Shown here in pieces: positions 22,032 to 34,950 of a DNA stretch of 64,000 bases; position 1 is the stretch's first letter, and every line of letters starts with the position of its first letter. The stretch spans positions 62,001 through 126,000 of the forward strand of contig JAYKYS010000039.1 of NCBI GenBank assembly GCA_036924285.1. Direction: 5' to 3'. Both the position numbers and the translations under genes were made by a program. The notes below the pieces were generated by a model. The model searched no databases. It was not told the DNA's origin and worked only from the letters and a program-made list of their open reading frames with translations. The stretch is from Asterella californica (Eukaryota; Streptophyta; Marchantiopsida; Marchantiales; Aytoniaceae).

Positions 22032-23067
22032 TACGTGGAAAGTGTCTATTGATAGAGGTCGATATAGAGTGGAAGCCAGATCGCAGCGGCTATGGAAGGA
22101 GACTATGCCGAAGTCACCTCACTTTCAGGTATAGTTAGAGAGTCTACACCTTCACTGGGATTTGCAGCGCGACAATCTACTTGACGTTTTCTTGAGATGA
22201 GCTTGGATATCGATCCATCATGTTCCAACTCCTTCTGTTATTAGTACATTCAACTCTTGCTCTTGATGATCGTATCAAGCTCATGTATGCGTGCTCATTT
22301 CAGTTCCAGCATTCACACTCGTGTCAGTCTGCCCAGGAAGAAGAGTGAGCGATGCTGTGATCTCTTCAATCTCTACCTCTGTGAAGCTACAAAGATAAAC
22401 AGATATAATCGCTGACATCTCCGATCAAACGTGAAGTCCAACTGTGCTTTCGCGGAAGTACCAACGAGTAATAGTAAGTGTCGTCGTCGGAGATTGATTG
22501 TCATCGTGATGCCCATTTCTTAAGAAGGGTCATGATCACAACCTAGTAGATTCAACGCTCGATTTAATTTCCTTCACAGGTCGTTTCCTGAATAAGTTCT
22601 TGGTACACTGTCAAGATCTAGACGTTGTGTACGCCACTTATACTGGTACTGGTTTGCGTTGGAAGTATATTAGCGCTAGCCGTGAAGAACAATCAGGGCT
22701 ATCTAACGAGGCGAGAGTAGCTACTCCATGGCCAAGTTCAAGAACTTCAACCCGAGGATCGATGAAGCTTCAAGCAGTACTTCGAATTCTCCTCAAAAGG
22801 TTGTGATCCGACCGTTTGCAACAATCTGGATGTAACTGGGTATTACTCGTTTTGATTAGAGAAGCATACTTACTCCACTTCATTCTCATAGTAAGTCTCC
22901 TGTTGTAATGCTTATTACGTCTCTTCAGTTCTTATCTATTGCACGGATATACGGTGGTCCTGAGTTGTGCGTATTATTGCTGGATGTTTCATCTCAGCGC
23001 AGTTTCCTGTATTCCGTTCATCTGTTGCGAAAATCTTTGTGACTGTGAACTTTGCACACATGTTCAG
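22032..23067. other. Upstream region of the NLR gene
   Basis: I see no separate gene. 22866-22962 matches 13876-13990 and could include leader sequence of the NLR gene. TTGCACACATGTTCAG directly before the ATG at 23068 resembles a splice acceptor, so an intron in the 5' leader is possible. No promoter element could be fixed. Confidence 0.4.
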
Positions 23068-26000
23068 ATGAGCGATTCTCTCTTCAAGCTGTTCGAACCA
23101 GCTCCACCAGCTATTGTAAGCATCGATATCATTTTCTTTCATGGGCTTCAGTTTTGGCACAACTCTGATGCATATCTTTCCACTTGGACAAGAGGAGGTG
23201 CATCGCAAGAAGTCTGGCCACAAAAGTGGCTTCCGGAGAAATATCCTGGAGCGCGAATTTTATCGGTATCGTATGATGCTTTCGTACGAACTACTTCCAC
23301 GGAAGGAATGATGGATATGTACCTGATCGGTGAAAACTTGTTGAGAGAGATTTTGTGGGTTCGTAAGAGTATAGATTGTCCAATAGTTCTCGTGGGTCAT
23401 AGCTTTGGTGGCCTTGTTATAAAGCAGTTGTGCCTCCATGCTTCCCAGAGCGAAGAAAGATCTGGAAATGGGCAAGATACTGGCAAGTTTCTAGAAAGCA
23501 TTCGGGGAATATTTTTCTACGGAACACCACACCGTGGACTGGAGATGATTAAAGCAGTTGTGTTTAAAGATTCTGTGATGAGTAGCATGCCAGCAAATAA
23601 AACCCTGCTGGCATTCGTGGAACTACTTGGCAAAGATGCTGCGAGACTTCATGAACAATTTGAGCAGACGGCGCGAGAGTACAAGTGGCGAATTTATGGA
23701 CTCGGAGAGTTACATGTAAGTTACATGATTTTTGTTCGTCTTTAATTAGTTCGCGTCTATCCTTACGAAATGTTATGATCTCATTGATGTACGCAATAGT
23801 TCAGTTAGGTACTCTGTCAGTGACTGCATGCTGCCTGACCTGAAATTATAAAATCCAATGTTTAGACTGGAGGTGTCATGTCATACATTCTGTGAACATG
23901 AATTGAGTTTTAAAGGACGAGAATTCAGTCTACGGCAATCTACACACGAATAATGCTATGTTCTTTTATTGCCCGATATTTTGCAAACTAATATAAGTTG
24001 TCGAACCACGCTTTTAATTAGGTTTAACATCACAAAAGATACAGATCTCCTTCTCAGAGATTTTGGGGTTGTGGCATGAGGTCCCTTAGGCTAATAGTTT
24101 GCAAGAGAAGAGACAGAATACATGGCCGTAATTTGAGTAAATTGTGCGTCTTTTTATTGCTTCCATGCAGGCGATAGAAGGACAACGCGACCCTCTAGTG
24201 CCGGAGGCATCTTCCCGATTTGGTGATAACTATCTGACAGATGAATCTGATCACTTCTCTATCTGTAGACCTGTAAGCAGAACGAGCAATAGATACCTAC
24301 ACCTCGTTGATCTCATCGACGCCGTATATACTGAGAGGAGTCCTCAGGTATTATGGACTGCCCAAAGTATTTTGTAGAAGTGAAATTTGAATTTATTTTG
24401 CTTAATTTTGTTTTCAGTTCTTCGATCTTGATTTGAGAAATAGTACAAAGTCATAATTAATTAGAAAGAATCTCTGATATGCTCATCGGTAAATTAGATG
24501 GACTGCCATATGCGTTCACTGAATCGGATTCTCTCTGTATATTTTGGTACCCTCAAAGGTTGTCCTGAACGTGGTGGGGGTAGAATCTCTTCAGACTGAA
24601 GTTCAGAAGCACTTGCAGAAACATACTTTTCTGGGGTTTTGTGGCATGGGAGGTGTTGGTAAAACGACCATGGCAAGGGTAGCGTTCAACACCCTGTCTG
24701 CCACATTTGAGTACACTTGTTTCGTGAGTGAAGTGAAGCTGATCCAGGGAAACAAGGAAGAGATCAAGGAGAAGGTTTGGAAGAACATGCGTCGCCATGG
24801 CCAGTCTGTGCCAGGAGGGACCAACGCAGATATGTGGGCGGAAGTCAGTGGCAAAAAGTTGCTGGTTGTGTTCGATGACATTGAGACATCCGGACATGCA
24901 GAGCTTCTACAAGAGATTGCAGATGACAACGGCTCGAAAGAAAGTCGATTCATAGTAACCAGTCGTAATGCTGGAGTTCGGGGATACTTTGGTGCAGATC
25001 GGATCTACATATGTGATGTTCCATTTTTGGGAGATAAATTTGCAAGAGAGTTGTTTATCACGCACGCATTTCCTGATCGAAAGGAACCTCCGGAGCACTT
25101 GAAGCACATTATGGAGGACGTAGTGAAAGGATGTGCAGGTTTGCCGCTCACTCTGGTGGTCCTTGGAAAATATCTTGGAACTATAACGGATGACAAGATT
25201 TGGAGTGAGGTTTTAGATGAAGTGAGATCTGTAGATGAAATTCCCAACTTAGATCTGGAAGAGAGAGTGTGGAGAAAATTGCAACTGAGCTATGATGCTT
25301 TGGGAAATCCGGAGAAGCATATGTTTCTGGATATTGCCTCTCTTTTGTTCGTTGAAGATCCTCTGTTTAGTTTCGAAGAAATTAGAAGTGCATGGTCTTC
25401 ACTGTACGAATCTGTGGACAGACGATGGGAAACATTGGTGGACCGGTCTCTGGTTCAAGAAGAAGAGGTTCTAGAAGAAGAGATATACAGGTACAGGGAG
25501 TGTGAAACCACTTGTAGAACAGAATGGACGACAGACCATAGAGGTGATAGTTGGAAGGTCAAAATCGTTATGCATATACATATGCATGAACATCTGAGGA
25601 GAATGGGCCAGAGGATTGCAAAAATGTCGAGTCGATATGTTTCGTTGATTGACGATCAACGGGTAAGTGTTTGCACTTGGGACTCATCCTTTTCTTGGTG
25701 ATACCTATACATGTACAGTTTTGGTTTTTCTGATTGTCTTATTTCCTCTTCCGATAGATGAAGTGAAAGAGGTCCTTCGGTGAAATAGTTTCTCGGGTTT
25801 AGCGTATGTATGGTTTTTGTTTCGAACCCATTAAATTAAATAGAGTCGAAACAAAAGCGCTCTTGTTTGAGTCAAAGAACTAACCGTACATATCGACGTA
25901 TAATATTGATATGCAGTCTTAGTTTATTTAGGTTTGTGATTTATGTTCCTGTGGTCTTTTTGCATGAAGGGAGAACACCTCATTCATCCGGAGAAAGTAG

Positions 26001-27367
26001 TTGGACTTCGTGCGGATATCTCTCATCCGCAGGGAAAACGTTATTTGAGGTTGAGGCTGAGGCCGTTTTCCTCATGCGGGAGATGTAAGATTACATCTCC
26101 TGCACGAGGTTTTTCTCTTCCTAGCGGTCTGGTTCTGCTTCGGTGGGAGGGTTCCAAACCAATTCTCAAACTTGCTTTGGAGGCTTCAGTTTGCAAGTCG
26201 TTGGCTGTTTTGATACTAGACAGGGAAGATGATTGTTCACTAGACATCCTTTCGCCACAAGCATGTGGATGTTTGTCCACATTAGAGCGATTGATTATAA
26301 AATCTTCAAGGTTGGTCCGCCTACCACATGCATTTGGGAGCTTAAGCATGTTGAAACATTTAAAATTATATTCGTGTGGAAGACTGGAAAGGCTTCCGGA
26401 GACATTTGGAAACTTGAGGGGGTTGGAGCATTTGGAGATTGGTCGTTGTTTTGCACTGGGAAGATTACCGGTGTCATTTGGATACTTGAGTAGGTTGGAG
26501 CGTTTGGAGATTAGTGGGTTGTTTATGCTAGAAAGATTACCGGAGACATTTGGATATTTGAGTAGGTTGGAGCGTTTGGAGATTAGTGGGTGTCCTACAC
26601 TCGAAAGATTACCGGAAACATTTGGAGACTTGAGTAAGTTGGAGCGTTTGGAGATTAGTTGGTGTCTTGCACTGAGAAGATTACCGGAGACATTTGGAAA
26701 CTTGAGTAGGTTGGAGCATTTGGAGATTAGTGGGTGTTCTATGCTGGAAACATTACCGGAGAGATTTGGAAACTTGAGTATGTTGCAGCGTTTGGAGATT
26801 AGTGGGTGTTCTATGCTGGAAAGTTTATCGGAGACATTTGGAAACTTGAGTAGGTTGGAGCATTTGGAGATTAATTGGTGTGATGCATTGAAAAGATTAC
26901 CAGAGACATTTGGAAACTTGAGTAGGGTGGAGCATTTGGAGATTGGTGGGTGTCTTGTATTGGAAAGATTACCGGAGACATTTGGAAACTTGAGTAGGTT
27001 GGAGCATTTGGAGATTCGTGGGTGTCTTGTACTGGAAAGATTACCGGAGACATTTGGAGACTTGAGTAGGTTGGAGCATTTGAAGATTAAGGGGTGTGAT
27101 GTACTCGAAAGATTACCGCAGATGTTTGGAAACTTGAGTAGGTTGGAGCATTTGGAGATTACATGGTGTTATGTACTGAAAAGATTACCGACGACATTTG
27201 GAAACTTAAAGAGGTTGAAACATTTAGAAATACTTTCGTGTGCAAAGCTTGAAGGACACCCGGAGACATTTGAAAATTTAAGTAGGTTGGAGCACCTGGT
27301 TGTAAGCGGCTGTGATCTGTTAGAGACTTCGCTGAAGGAGTCCAAAATCTTATGGAGGTTGAAGTAG
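23068..27367 (+). CDS. Alpha/beta-hydrolase-NB-ARC-LRR immune receptor (HNL type), four exons
   Basis: I join 23068-23715, 24171-24347, 24559-25662 and 25970-27367. All introns are GT-AG and phase 0, giving about 1108 residues without a stop. Residues 1-275 are an alpha/beta-hydrolase of the DUF676/PGAP1-like group: HGL near 25-27, GHSFGG at 110-115 with the nucleophile Ser112, GTPHRG at 152-157, and SDHFSICRP with the likely catalytic His244. The NB-ARC domain follows: P-loop GMGGVGKTT at 304-312, kinase 2 LLVVFDDIE at 376-384, FIVTSR at 406-411, GLPL at 469-472, and MHEHLRRMG at 617-625 where MHD is usual. Fourteen 24-residue leucine-rich repeats end the protein. Such proteins are expected to sense pathogens in the cytoplasm and switch on nucleotide exchange. 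Whether the hydrolase is active is unknown. An upstream in-frame ATG at 22939 is less likely. Confidence 0.88.
26325..27330 (+). repeat. Fourteen near-identical 72-bp LRR-coding units
   Basis: Each 72-bp unit encodes a 24-residue repeat of the form LSRLEHLEIsGCxxLERLPETFGN. Units 3-12 are very close at DNA level (TTTGGAAACTTGAGTAGGTT and GAGCATTTGGAGATT recur with few changes). Variation is concentrated at the two or three residues after the Cys and just before it, the part of the strand that usually faces a ligand. Long antisense open frames here are by-products of the repeat. Confidence 0.9.
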
Positions 27368-27650
27368 ATGATAGACATGAGGTAAAAGAGAAGAAAGTGA
27401 TGTTTAAAAATAAAAGCTATGGGTAAAAACGCATCCGTCCGGCGAATCTCAGTAATTAGGATCAGCGTAAATAGATTATAATTATTTAGTTTTTTTAATA
27501 TTATTAAAATAAAAGTTTGTTACAATAGATGTATATGGAGTATCATTCCAGCTCGTAGAGGGAAAAGGAATGAGAGAGGAACCGTCGAACAGCACTCGTG
27601 AGATAGTAAGTAGTCTTTCATGATGAAGATTTTATAGATTCGAATTTTAA

Positions 27651-28000
27651 CTAGGTCTAACAGACGAGGTTCATCAACGTGATTCAAATCTAAATGAATC
27701 GACCTTCTGCAGTTTATTCGTGGTGATCATTGCATAAATAAGACCAAGCGCATGTGAAGTCTGATTAACTAGGTCTAACAGACGAGGTTTATCAACGTGA
27801 CTCAAATCTAAAAGAATCGACCTTCTGCAGTTTATTCGTGGTGATCATTGCATAAATAAGACCAAGCGCATGTGAAGTCTGATTAACTAGGTCTAACAGA
27901 CGAGGTTTATCAACGTGACTCAAATCTAAAAGAATCGACCTTCTGCAGTTTATTCGTGGTGATCATTAATAAATAAGACCAAGCGCATGTGAAGTCTGAA
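27651..28000. repeat. Three-copy 118-bp tandem repeat downstream of the NLR gene
   Basis: CTAGGTCTAACAGACGAGGT begins at 27651, 27769 and 27887, exactly 118 bases apart. Units 2 and 3 are nearly identical and unit 1 differs at a few positions. The array is contiguous with no spacers, so it is not CRISPR-like. It is non-coding. Confidence 0.9.
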
Positions 28001-31000
28001 GGATCCATTACGGTACAAACGAAGCTCTTCTCCATCAGCTTGTCGAGAAGTGTAGCATTTCCAGGCTATGTCGTGAACCATTCTTGTCGTCTCTATACGT
28101 GATTTTATGAGGATTTCTCGTGATCGATTCCACTTTACTTGAGGAGGTACGTAAAAATTATTAAAGTGATATCTTCTTGTGAGTTTTTTTCTATTCACAG
28201 CCGTTCGAAGCTTTCCAGTCGGATATTTGTCCACTTTGTGCTTGCTCTGATATGATCTAACAACTTTGTTGCGTATGGGTTCTAACGCTTAATTTCGTGT
28301 TTATATGGGGTGGGGTTTGAGACTTCTTCGTATTACGGAGTTTAAAAGATGAAAGTATTAGAAGTTCGAAGTGAGAATACTTTTCAAGATTCTTAACTCT
28401 CAATAGTAACATGTCTTCCACTCTGTATGAATGTGTAAGACGGAAGAAGAATGATGAAAGTTTAAAAATTAGGCGAAATCACTTTTGGTGTGCATTGCAA
28501 ACATTCTTTGTGGAAAGCTTCTAAGAAAAATATTTTTGGCCACTCTATTTCTCATGCTATGTTTTGAATTTACTTTGAATAATTAGCAAGCCTGGTGTTT
28601 AATGTGCGTTAGAATAATTATACATCGATGGTTAAACCGAAAAGCAAAGAGAATATTGTTGTGTGTGGTATATTTTGTAGTTTTACTATGCAGTTAAAGA
28701 GGAAGAGATAGTAAGTCACTATTAAACCTAGAAAAGAAAGAAGAAAGAGTTTAGATTGAGTTAAATCTCTAACGTACAGATAGACAATTCCACTGCAAGC
28801 GAGACTTCTTGTTTATGTTTCAACAATTTAACTTTTATTTTTTTTCTAGTCTAGTATTCTTTTGTAATAGGGTTTACTTAACCGAATGTCGTACTCAACA
28901 CAGAGAAGAAATTTGACTCTCATTATGTTGTTTAAATATACTACAAATGCCCAGTGGAAATGCTCAAAAAGTTTATCGATTACAGGTCAAATACACTTTC
29001 AGATCTAGATTCCCAGAAGAAAATGAGTCTAAACTGCGTGAAAGAATGGACCACCGGAGTGTACAAGAATTGTGTTATAAAGAGTGGAGCTTGGTAATGC
29101 GAGTGTGCAACACGAGTGATGTGAAATCTTGCTCAAGGTTTTGTTACAAGGTACTAGATCAGTGCATATATTTAAAGCAGCATATACTTATAGTAGGTGT
29201 CATAATAAATGAACATTACCTAAGACGCCCCATTTCTACATAACACAGAGTTCAGAAATTCACAAGTCTATATGCATTCAAGCTACAAACCAGGTCTTGG
29301 TCCATCTCTATTTAGTTTGATTTGACTTAGGCACAGAAATATGCATAGCATAAGTCACGAGAAGGAGTGGTTTTTTAGTCCTAAACCATTCTCTGAGTTT
29401 GAACTAGGATGCATGATTATGACAGTTGTTCTCCTGGTTGAAAGGATTAAAAAAATATAAAGTCTTGATTGTTTTAGGAGAAGATCTAACCATTGAACTG
29501 CGTTTCTAGAAATACTATTTAAAGTTCATAGTTTATCACATTAACATGTAAATCATGATTTATCACCAATCAAGGTTTATCATATCTTGTCTAATATTCC
29601 ACTGCAGATGATGTATAAACCTCTGGAGGGAGTGGTTTATCATATAAACCATTACCTTCCAAGGGTTCATGACAACCATGTACGTATTTTTTGAATATTC
29701 ACGTATTTATTAGCAATCAAACTGGTTCGTATCTTCTCCAGTCTCAGCAGTGATATATTAACAACTTGAATCTAAACTGAGTCTAAACAATGGTCTATCA
29801 ATTTTTCAAACCTAGACAATGAAGTAGAGAGAAAAGATCGACCGTCTGTCAGAAATAAACCACGAGTAGATGCAAAGAGACTAAGGCTGAGATGGTTTAT
29901 TTGCAGGTAACTGGCGAATAGATTATTTTATACTTTCTTGTTCCAAGTGGCTTGTGACTTGTTATACCAAGTCCATGATCGCTGACAAGAGAAGAACAGA
30001 TGATGTGTATATCCATCCATCCAAGACAAATTTTGAGATGTTGGCTTCTTAGTGTCAAGTGTCATTTGCCATGCTGGCAAAACAATATATCTGATTTTCT
30101 TTGGTAACAAGGCTTCATTTTCTGCATCGTACTAATTGTACTAATTACACTTGTTTTGCTGACACAATATATTATTTTGTTCACATCCACAAGACCAGTT
30201 GTATGACCATTTCCAGTCATACAACTGGTCAATGGAAGATAACACTTTATAGACATGTCAAACATTTACCAAGAATAAGTCTATTAAAGAGGTTTTCATT
30301 GATACATTCATCGTTAAACTTCTCTGGAGCAGAACTGGAACGTCCTTAGAGTGATACAGTTTACTTGTCGAACGTCTCTTGGATTCAAAGATTGTGTAAT
30401 GTTGAGCTGTAAGCTAAAGAATCCAGTCTCGACCAGTTTAGAAGGTCACGTGATAGATCCTTACAGTACCACATACTAGGAATACTTTCATAAACAAAGT
30501 GTTAAAGCATCTCCACCCGTATAGAGACAAAGACCTTCTTATTTCTATTTTACAGATGAAGAGTGAAAGATTTTTATCTTTGTCACGTCAGTTTGGCAAC
30601 TCGGCTAGGTTGATCGAGTGCGAAGTGACGAATCTCGATAAGGCCGTTAGTGTCGTTAGGTCAAGTTGGTCAGAGTGCCCACTAGAGGTATACTTCGCAG
30701 ATAGGGCTTGGAGGCCTTAGTTCTTCAAGTTGAGCCTTCAAGCTCTTGGCTATGGTGGGTAGTCTTTGATGAGTGCAATATGGATTCTCTATGAGCACAG
30801 AGTGGATTTGGCTCAACTTTAGTGATTGTCTAGTGCTTGTTGGCATGGTGGAGTGAGTACATACCATTTATCTATTGCGGTACACTTGTGTATGTGTATA
30901 ACATTGTCCATGTATTGTGTGTGTCTGATGTACCTCCGACAATGATGTATGTTATGTAGCGATGTGTATGCGCACGACAGCTCTAAGAGAAAAATTCCCC

Positions 31001-31799
31001 CAACGCACTCTTTAAATGGATCTCTAAAGAATATAAGAAACTCAAACCTTTTCAAAATTACTAAAAACTATTGATCAAATGATTTGATATGGGGTTAAAG
31101 GGTTTTTATTTTAATTTTTAAGTTAAGGAAATGGGGTAGCTTTTAAGGAATTCGTAAATTAAAGACTAGTATAAAGATCAACAGTGGGAAGGTTTCCCTA
31201 ACTGGCTCCCTAACTGATTAGAGGAGATTTTACAGATCCGCAATGGAGATGCTCTTAGACAAGTAAATTTTCACATTGTAGAGATTCTCAAGAGTAAAAA
31301 TCTTTGCATTAGAGGTGTCCAAAGCTATAATCTTTACTAATTATTATGGGAGAATGATGACAGGTTAGGAGTGCAAGGACGGTTCTTAATTGCTTTTCAT
31401 TCTATTTTGGCAGTGGAGAAACCCAATACTCAGGGGAGTTATTCCAAGTTTCATAAGCATAAGAAATTTAAACACAAAATTGTCCTACCAATTCACAAAG
31501 GTAACTTTTAGAGATGTAAAGTTCTATATAAAGTTATCCTTTGATATATAATTCTTTTGTTCTTTTTTTCATTAAAGAATCTTCTTTTTTAACTTTAATA
31601 TTCTCTATTATCTAATATAGAGTGTCAAAATCTTTGTTAGATATTTTTACTCCACGAGAGACGGTTATATATAGAGTAATGCATTCTTCAGAGTGCGTAT
31701 AGAGTTGCTTCTTACTCCTTTTGGTAGTAAGGACGTTTATATTCAGGTTTCAGAAACATTAATAAGAATTTTGAGAAGAAACGGTACTGTCAACTCAAA
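28001..31799. other. AT-rich stretch without recognised genes
   Basis: I found no domain in any frame. Open frames at 28234-27950 (minus), 28947-29243 (plus) and 30499-30720 (plus) are 60-100 codons with no recognisable motif. The first partly reads into the 118-bp repeat. One strong hairpin is listed separately. Confidence 0.45.
30194..30229. repeat. Perfect 14-bp stem hairpin
   Basis: ACCAGTTGTATGAC (30194-30207) and its exact reverse complement (30216-30229) flank an 8-base loop. Neither a U run nor a flanking gene supports a terminator. It may be the core of a small inverted-repeat element. Confidence 0.7.
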
Positions 31800-33900
31800 C
31801 GGTTACTGGTGGAGATTGAACAATTCTCTACTGAGTTTTCAGCTCTGTTAGCTCATCAAACGACATGCGTCTTGATGGCACTGCAATAGGCGTAGCCCTA
31901 AGAACCAGATCAATAGCATGATCCAAGGCTCTCCTCGGAAGAAGTCTTATTGGTAACTGATCCGGCATATGTGAGAATATCTCTCAATTAGTACTTGCAT
32001 ATCAAGATGTATGAGAAGAGTAGCAACACGTTCTTCCTCATTCGTCTCCATCTTGGATTTAGACATCATCGCAATCCAAGCTTCGTCAACCAACTTGATC
32101 TGCTTCCAAATTGTCTGGCTGTGTAGATCTAAAATGCTATCTTGGCTCATTGCAACCTACAGGCAACATGGTTTGGCTCCTTAGGTCTCTCTTTAATGAT
32201 CAATGGATGTGGTTGACCCAAGCCCCATTGATCCACGATTATGACATTCCTTTCTTGCACATCCAACTTTACCTTGGTCTCTTGTCACCAAGACTAGGAC
32301 AAGATACCCTCCATCGTGTCACCTAAGCTCATAACGAAAAACTCATGCTTCTTAGTTACCCTCCAACGGTAATAGAAACACTCATGAGCTTTTCTGTAAC
32401 GGTCGTGCTACCTTGCACAAACCTTATCAACAACGGGCTCATGATCTTGGTTCTAGTCATCCTAAAGTCTTGACCTTTTTCCATCCAAGACATTCATGTA
32501 TGCTCCAGTATCATTAAGCAAACAACACTATTGGTTTCCTATTTTCACTTCAGTCCACGGCAGAAAATCTCCATGTTCTATCAAATGCTCACCAGCACAT
32601 ACCTCTGCTCTCAGTAGTCATCTCAATAAGTTCTTCAACACTGGTTATCTCTTCAGCTGTCAACCCACGAACGTTGCTCATTGTTGAATGTTGAGGACAC
32701 TCACGAGCGATATGACCATTACATCCACATCAAAAACAGATGATCGTCCTTGAAGGTGTAGTACTACTAGTTCCACTGCTCTTAGCACCTGAAGTCGAAG
32801 CTTGGTTTGATCCTGCATTGGATGCATAGGATCCAGTAGTTTGTGTCTGAGTGGGACCGTAAGTAACTCCTCACTGCTGAGATCCACGAGGAAACCTCCT
32901 TCTACTGCACCAAATCTTCCATCACCACCTCCTCTACCACCTCCTCTCTGAGAAGACGCTATCTGTCCTTGAGGATTGTGCCAAAATCCTCTACTAGGCT
33001 CGCAACCACTTGTTCCACGCTGAAACTTGGAAGGTTGCACAATATAGTTATGTTCCGTGGTGTTCTCTGTTGCTTCCAGATATGCAAACAAGTCTTGCAT
33101 GTCCTCTGACTTGTGAAACATAACCCAGCTATCAAACACGCTAGCATAGAAACCTTGCAGACCTTTCTTCAAGTGAAATAGCAAGTCGGTGTGATTGACC
33201 ATGTGCAAACGAGTAACCAACTCAGAAAATTGTTGGAGGTACTATTTGATACTTCATGTCTGTCTCAAATGAATGAGCTCTAGTCGAAACAATGTAGCTT
33301 CATCCACTGGTACCAAATGTCATCGGAGTTCATCCTTCAGCTCCAGCCAAGTGGACATAGGAGCTGTAACATTCAAACTCTTCCTCCGTTGTTGACCTCC
33401 GTATCATTTCTTAGCCTCTCCTTCCAATCTACTAACAACATAGGTAAACAACGACGCTCATCGAAATTCTCCAAGTAATTCTCCATTTCAGTAACCCATA
33501 ACTCAAACTTGGAAAAGCTTTTCTCACCATTGAAGGATGATGGCCTTGTTGGTTCAGCCCATTTGACTTTCCGCTTATGCTCTTCTTTGGCTGAGCTACC
33601 TTTTGCAACATTATTCTAAGTCTTCTGTGATCCACCTTCATTCTTATTTTCTACTTGAGCAGTGTCAACTATCTCTTCACCTAGCAGCACTAAATCTTTG
33701 ACTTGTTCGGCTTGCGGTACAAGGACCTCTGCTTCTTTCTCTCGTGTCGCTTTTGCTTGAGCTAAATCCGCCTTAAGCATCTTATTCTCAGCTTCCACTT
33801 GCTCAAGTCAGCCTTCCAACTTCTTCAGAAACATCTTCATCTCGTCTATCCCTGTCGACACGACTTCCATTGTCGATGGTGTTCAGTAAAGATTCAACAT
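31800..33900 (-). pseudogene. Element I gag-protease-partial reverse transcriptase
   Basis: Near 33900-33620 there is a short Glu/Lys/Ala coiled coil. Near 33580-33430 a capsid-like start is visible (PSSFNGEKSFSKFELWVTEMENYL). From 33220 to 32678 gag continues with an Arg/Gly-rich stretch (QRGGGRGGGDGRFG). In another frame near 32730-32680 a knuckle reads C-G-C-N-G-H-I-A-R-E-C, missing its first Cys position to a stop. Protease is seen near 32510 as NDTGAYMNVLD. The N-terminal segment of reverse transcriptase appears near 31970-31840 (RRALDHAIDLVLRATPIAVPSRRMS), then is lost. All frames are broken. Confidence 0.65.
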
Positions 33901-33905
33901 GAACT

Positions 33906-33919
33906 TGCTCTTATACCAA
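33906..33919 (-). other. Element I primer-binding site (variant initiator tRNA type)
   Basis: On the minus strand TGGTATAAGAGC follows the LTR end by about two bases. It differs at one base from the plant initiator-Met site TGGTATCAGAGC. Confidence 0.65.
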
Positions 33920-33920
33920 C

Positions 33921-34950
33921 TGTAACGTTCGACCGCAGATCACGAAACCGTCTCTAACCAATGAGTCGCTAAACGTGAACCTCCCTGAAAACTTGTATAC
34001 TTTATTTATGTCTCCAGATCCAATTCGTTAAACTTTCTGCTAATAAACATCAAGGATTTGATAACCGTTGGACGTGTTTACAGTAACCAACTAATCTTTT
34101 GCAGGTCTCTGATACTAATCTCAAGTTTAGAACACCGTGGAAACTATTATGGCCTTGGGTTGGATAAAATTTGGGCGGCGCTTAGGTTATTGGTGATTAA
34201 GTCAGAACGCAATAATCCTTGAAGAACAACCAGCCAGGACTAGGAAGCCTAGTGGATGCTAGGAAGTAGGAAGGCAAAGTAATTACAACAAAATAGAGTC
34301 AACTTCACACTAGACGCTTCAATCCAGCTTTGGCACTCAATCCAAGCTTACTTATCATATAACAAAGCAAATCACGGGCTCATATACAATACACAATGTT
34401 TACTTGCTGATAGGGTCACGGAGAGCTCTTGGTCTAAATCGGTAATTCTTCACTGCTCTGCAATTCTCCAGAGAGAATTTCACTCCAAGACTACAATTTC
34501 TTCAGAAAACTTGTCCTCACTTGGTACGTTTTGATTTTTCACTAAATAGGTCTAAATCTCAAATCAATGGTCTGACCAATGCTAGATCCTTCTTGGTACC
34601 TTAGCTTGGAACTGTTTATGCAAAGTCTCTCCTTAATGTAATTTGATCTATGCCAACAGCCTCTGTTCTCTGTACTCTAGTGTGTAGTCTATGCTCTCTG
34701 CTAGGCATCTGCTCTCTATCTCTCTGCTGATACAGTCCGCACTCAAGTGAAATTGGAGAAAAGTCCATTTTTAGGATTCGCAACCCTAGTTAAGTACTTG
34801 GAGTCTCACTTCAGTCTTGACTCCCGAAACCACAACCAGCGTCACGTGTTGTGCGTGTAATCACTGCCTCTGTTTAGAAAATGACGTTACAAACAGACTA
34901 AACTAGACCGTACAAAACTAGACCGTAGTCCGGCCCACACGCCACCAGCT
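33921..34950 (-). repeat. Element I 5' LTR, right boundary uncertain
   Basis: On the minus strand it ends ...GAACGTTACA just before the primer-binding site. No second copy is in the window to fix the other end, so about 34950 is a guess. Confidence 0.45.

Larger units (their letters stand above)
31800..34950 (-). mobile_element. Element I: decayed gypsy-like LTR retrotransposon
   Basis: Read on the minus strand: an LTR-like segment (ending in TTACA at 33921), a variant initiator-tRNA primer-binding site, a gag remnant, a protease fragment and the first part of a reverse transcriptase, where the element stops near 31800. No 3' LTR or integrase is in the window. Stops and shifts are frequent throughout. 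The right LTR boundary is not fixed. Confidence 0.65.

Noticed and set aside
23068..24347. A stand-alone hydrolase or lipase gene upstream of the NLR
   Set aside because: Splice sites join it in phase to the NB-ARC exon, there is no stop before the donor, and the fusion is a known architecture.
26041..27378. Antisense open frames across the LRR region
   Set aside because: They arise from the 72-bp repeat having no antisense stop in that frame. The sense frame has splice support and domain homology.
27651..28000. CRISPR array
   Set aside because: The repeats are contiguous 118-bp units without unique spacers and the genome is eukaryotic.
27950..28234. Minus-strand open frame of 94 codons as a gene
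   Set aside because: It partly encodes the 118-bp repeat and has no recognisable domain or neighbouring exon.
30194..30229. Transcription terminator
   Set aside because: No gene ends nearby, no U run follows, and hairpin terminators are not used by plant polymerase II.
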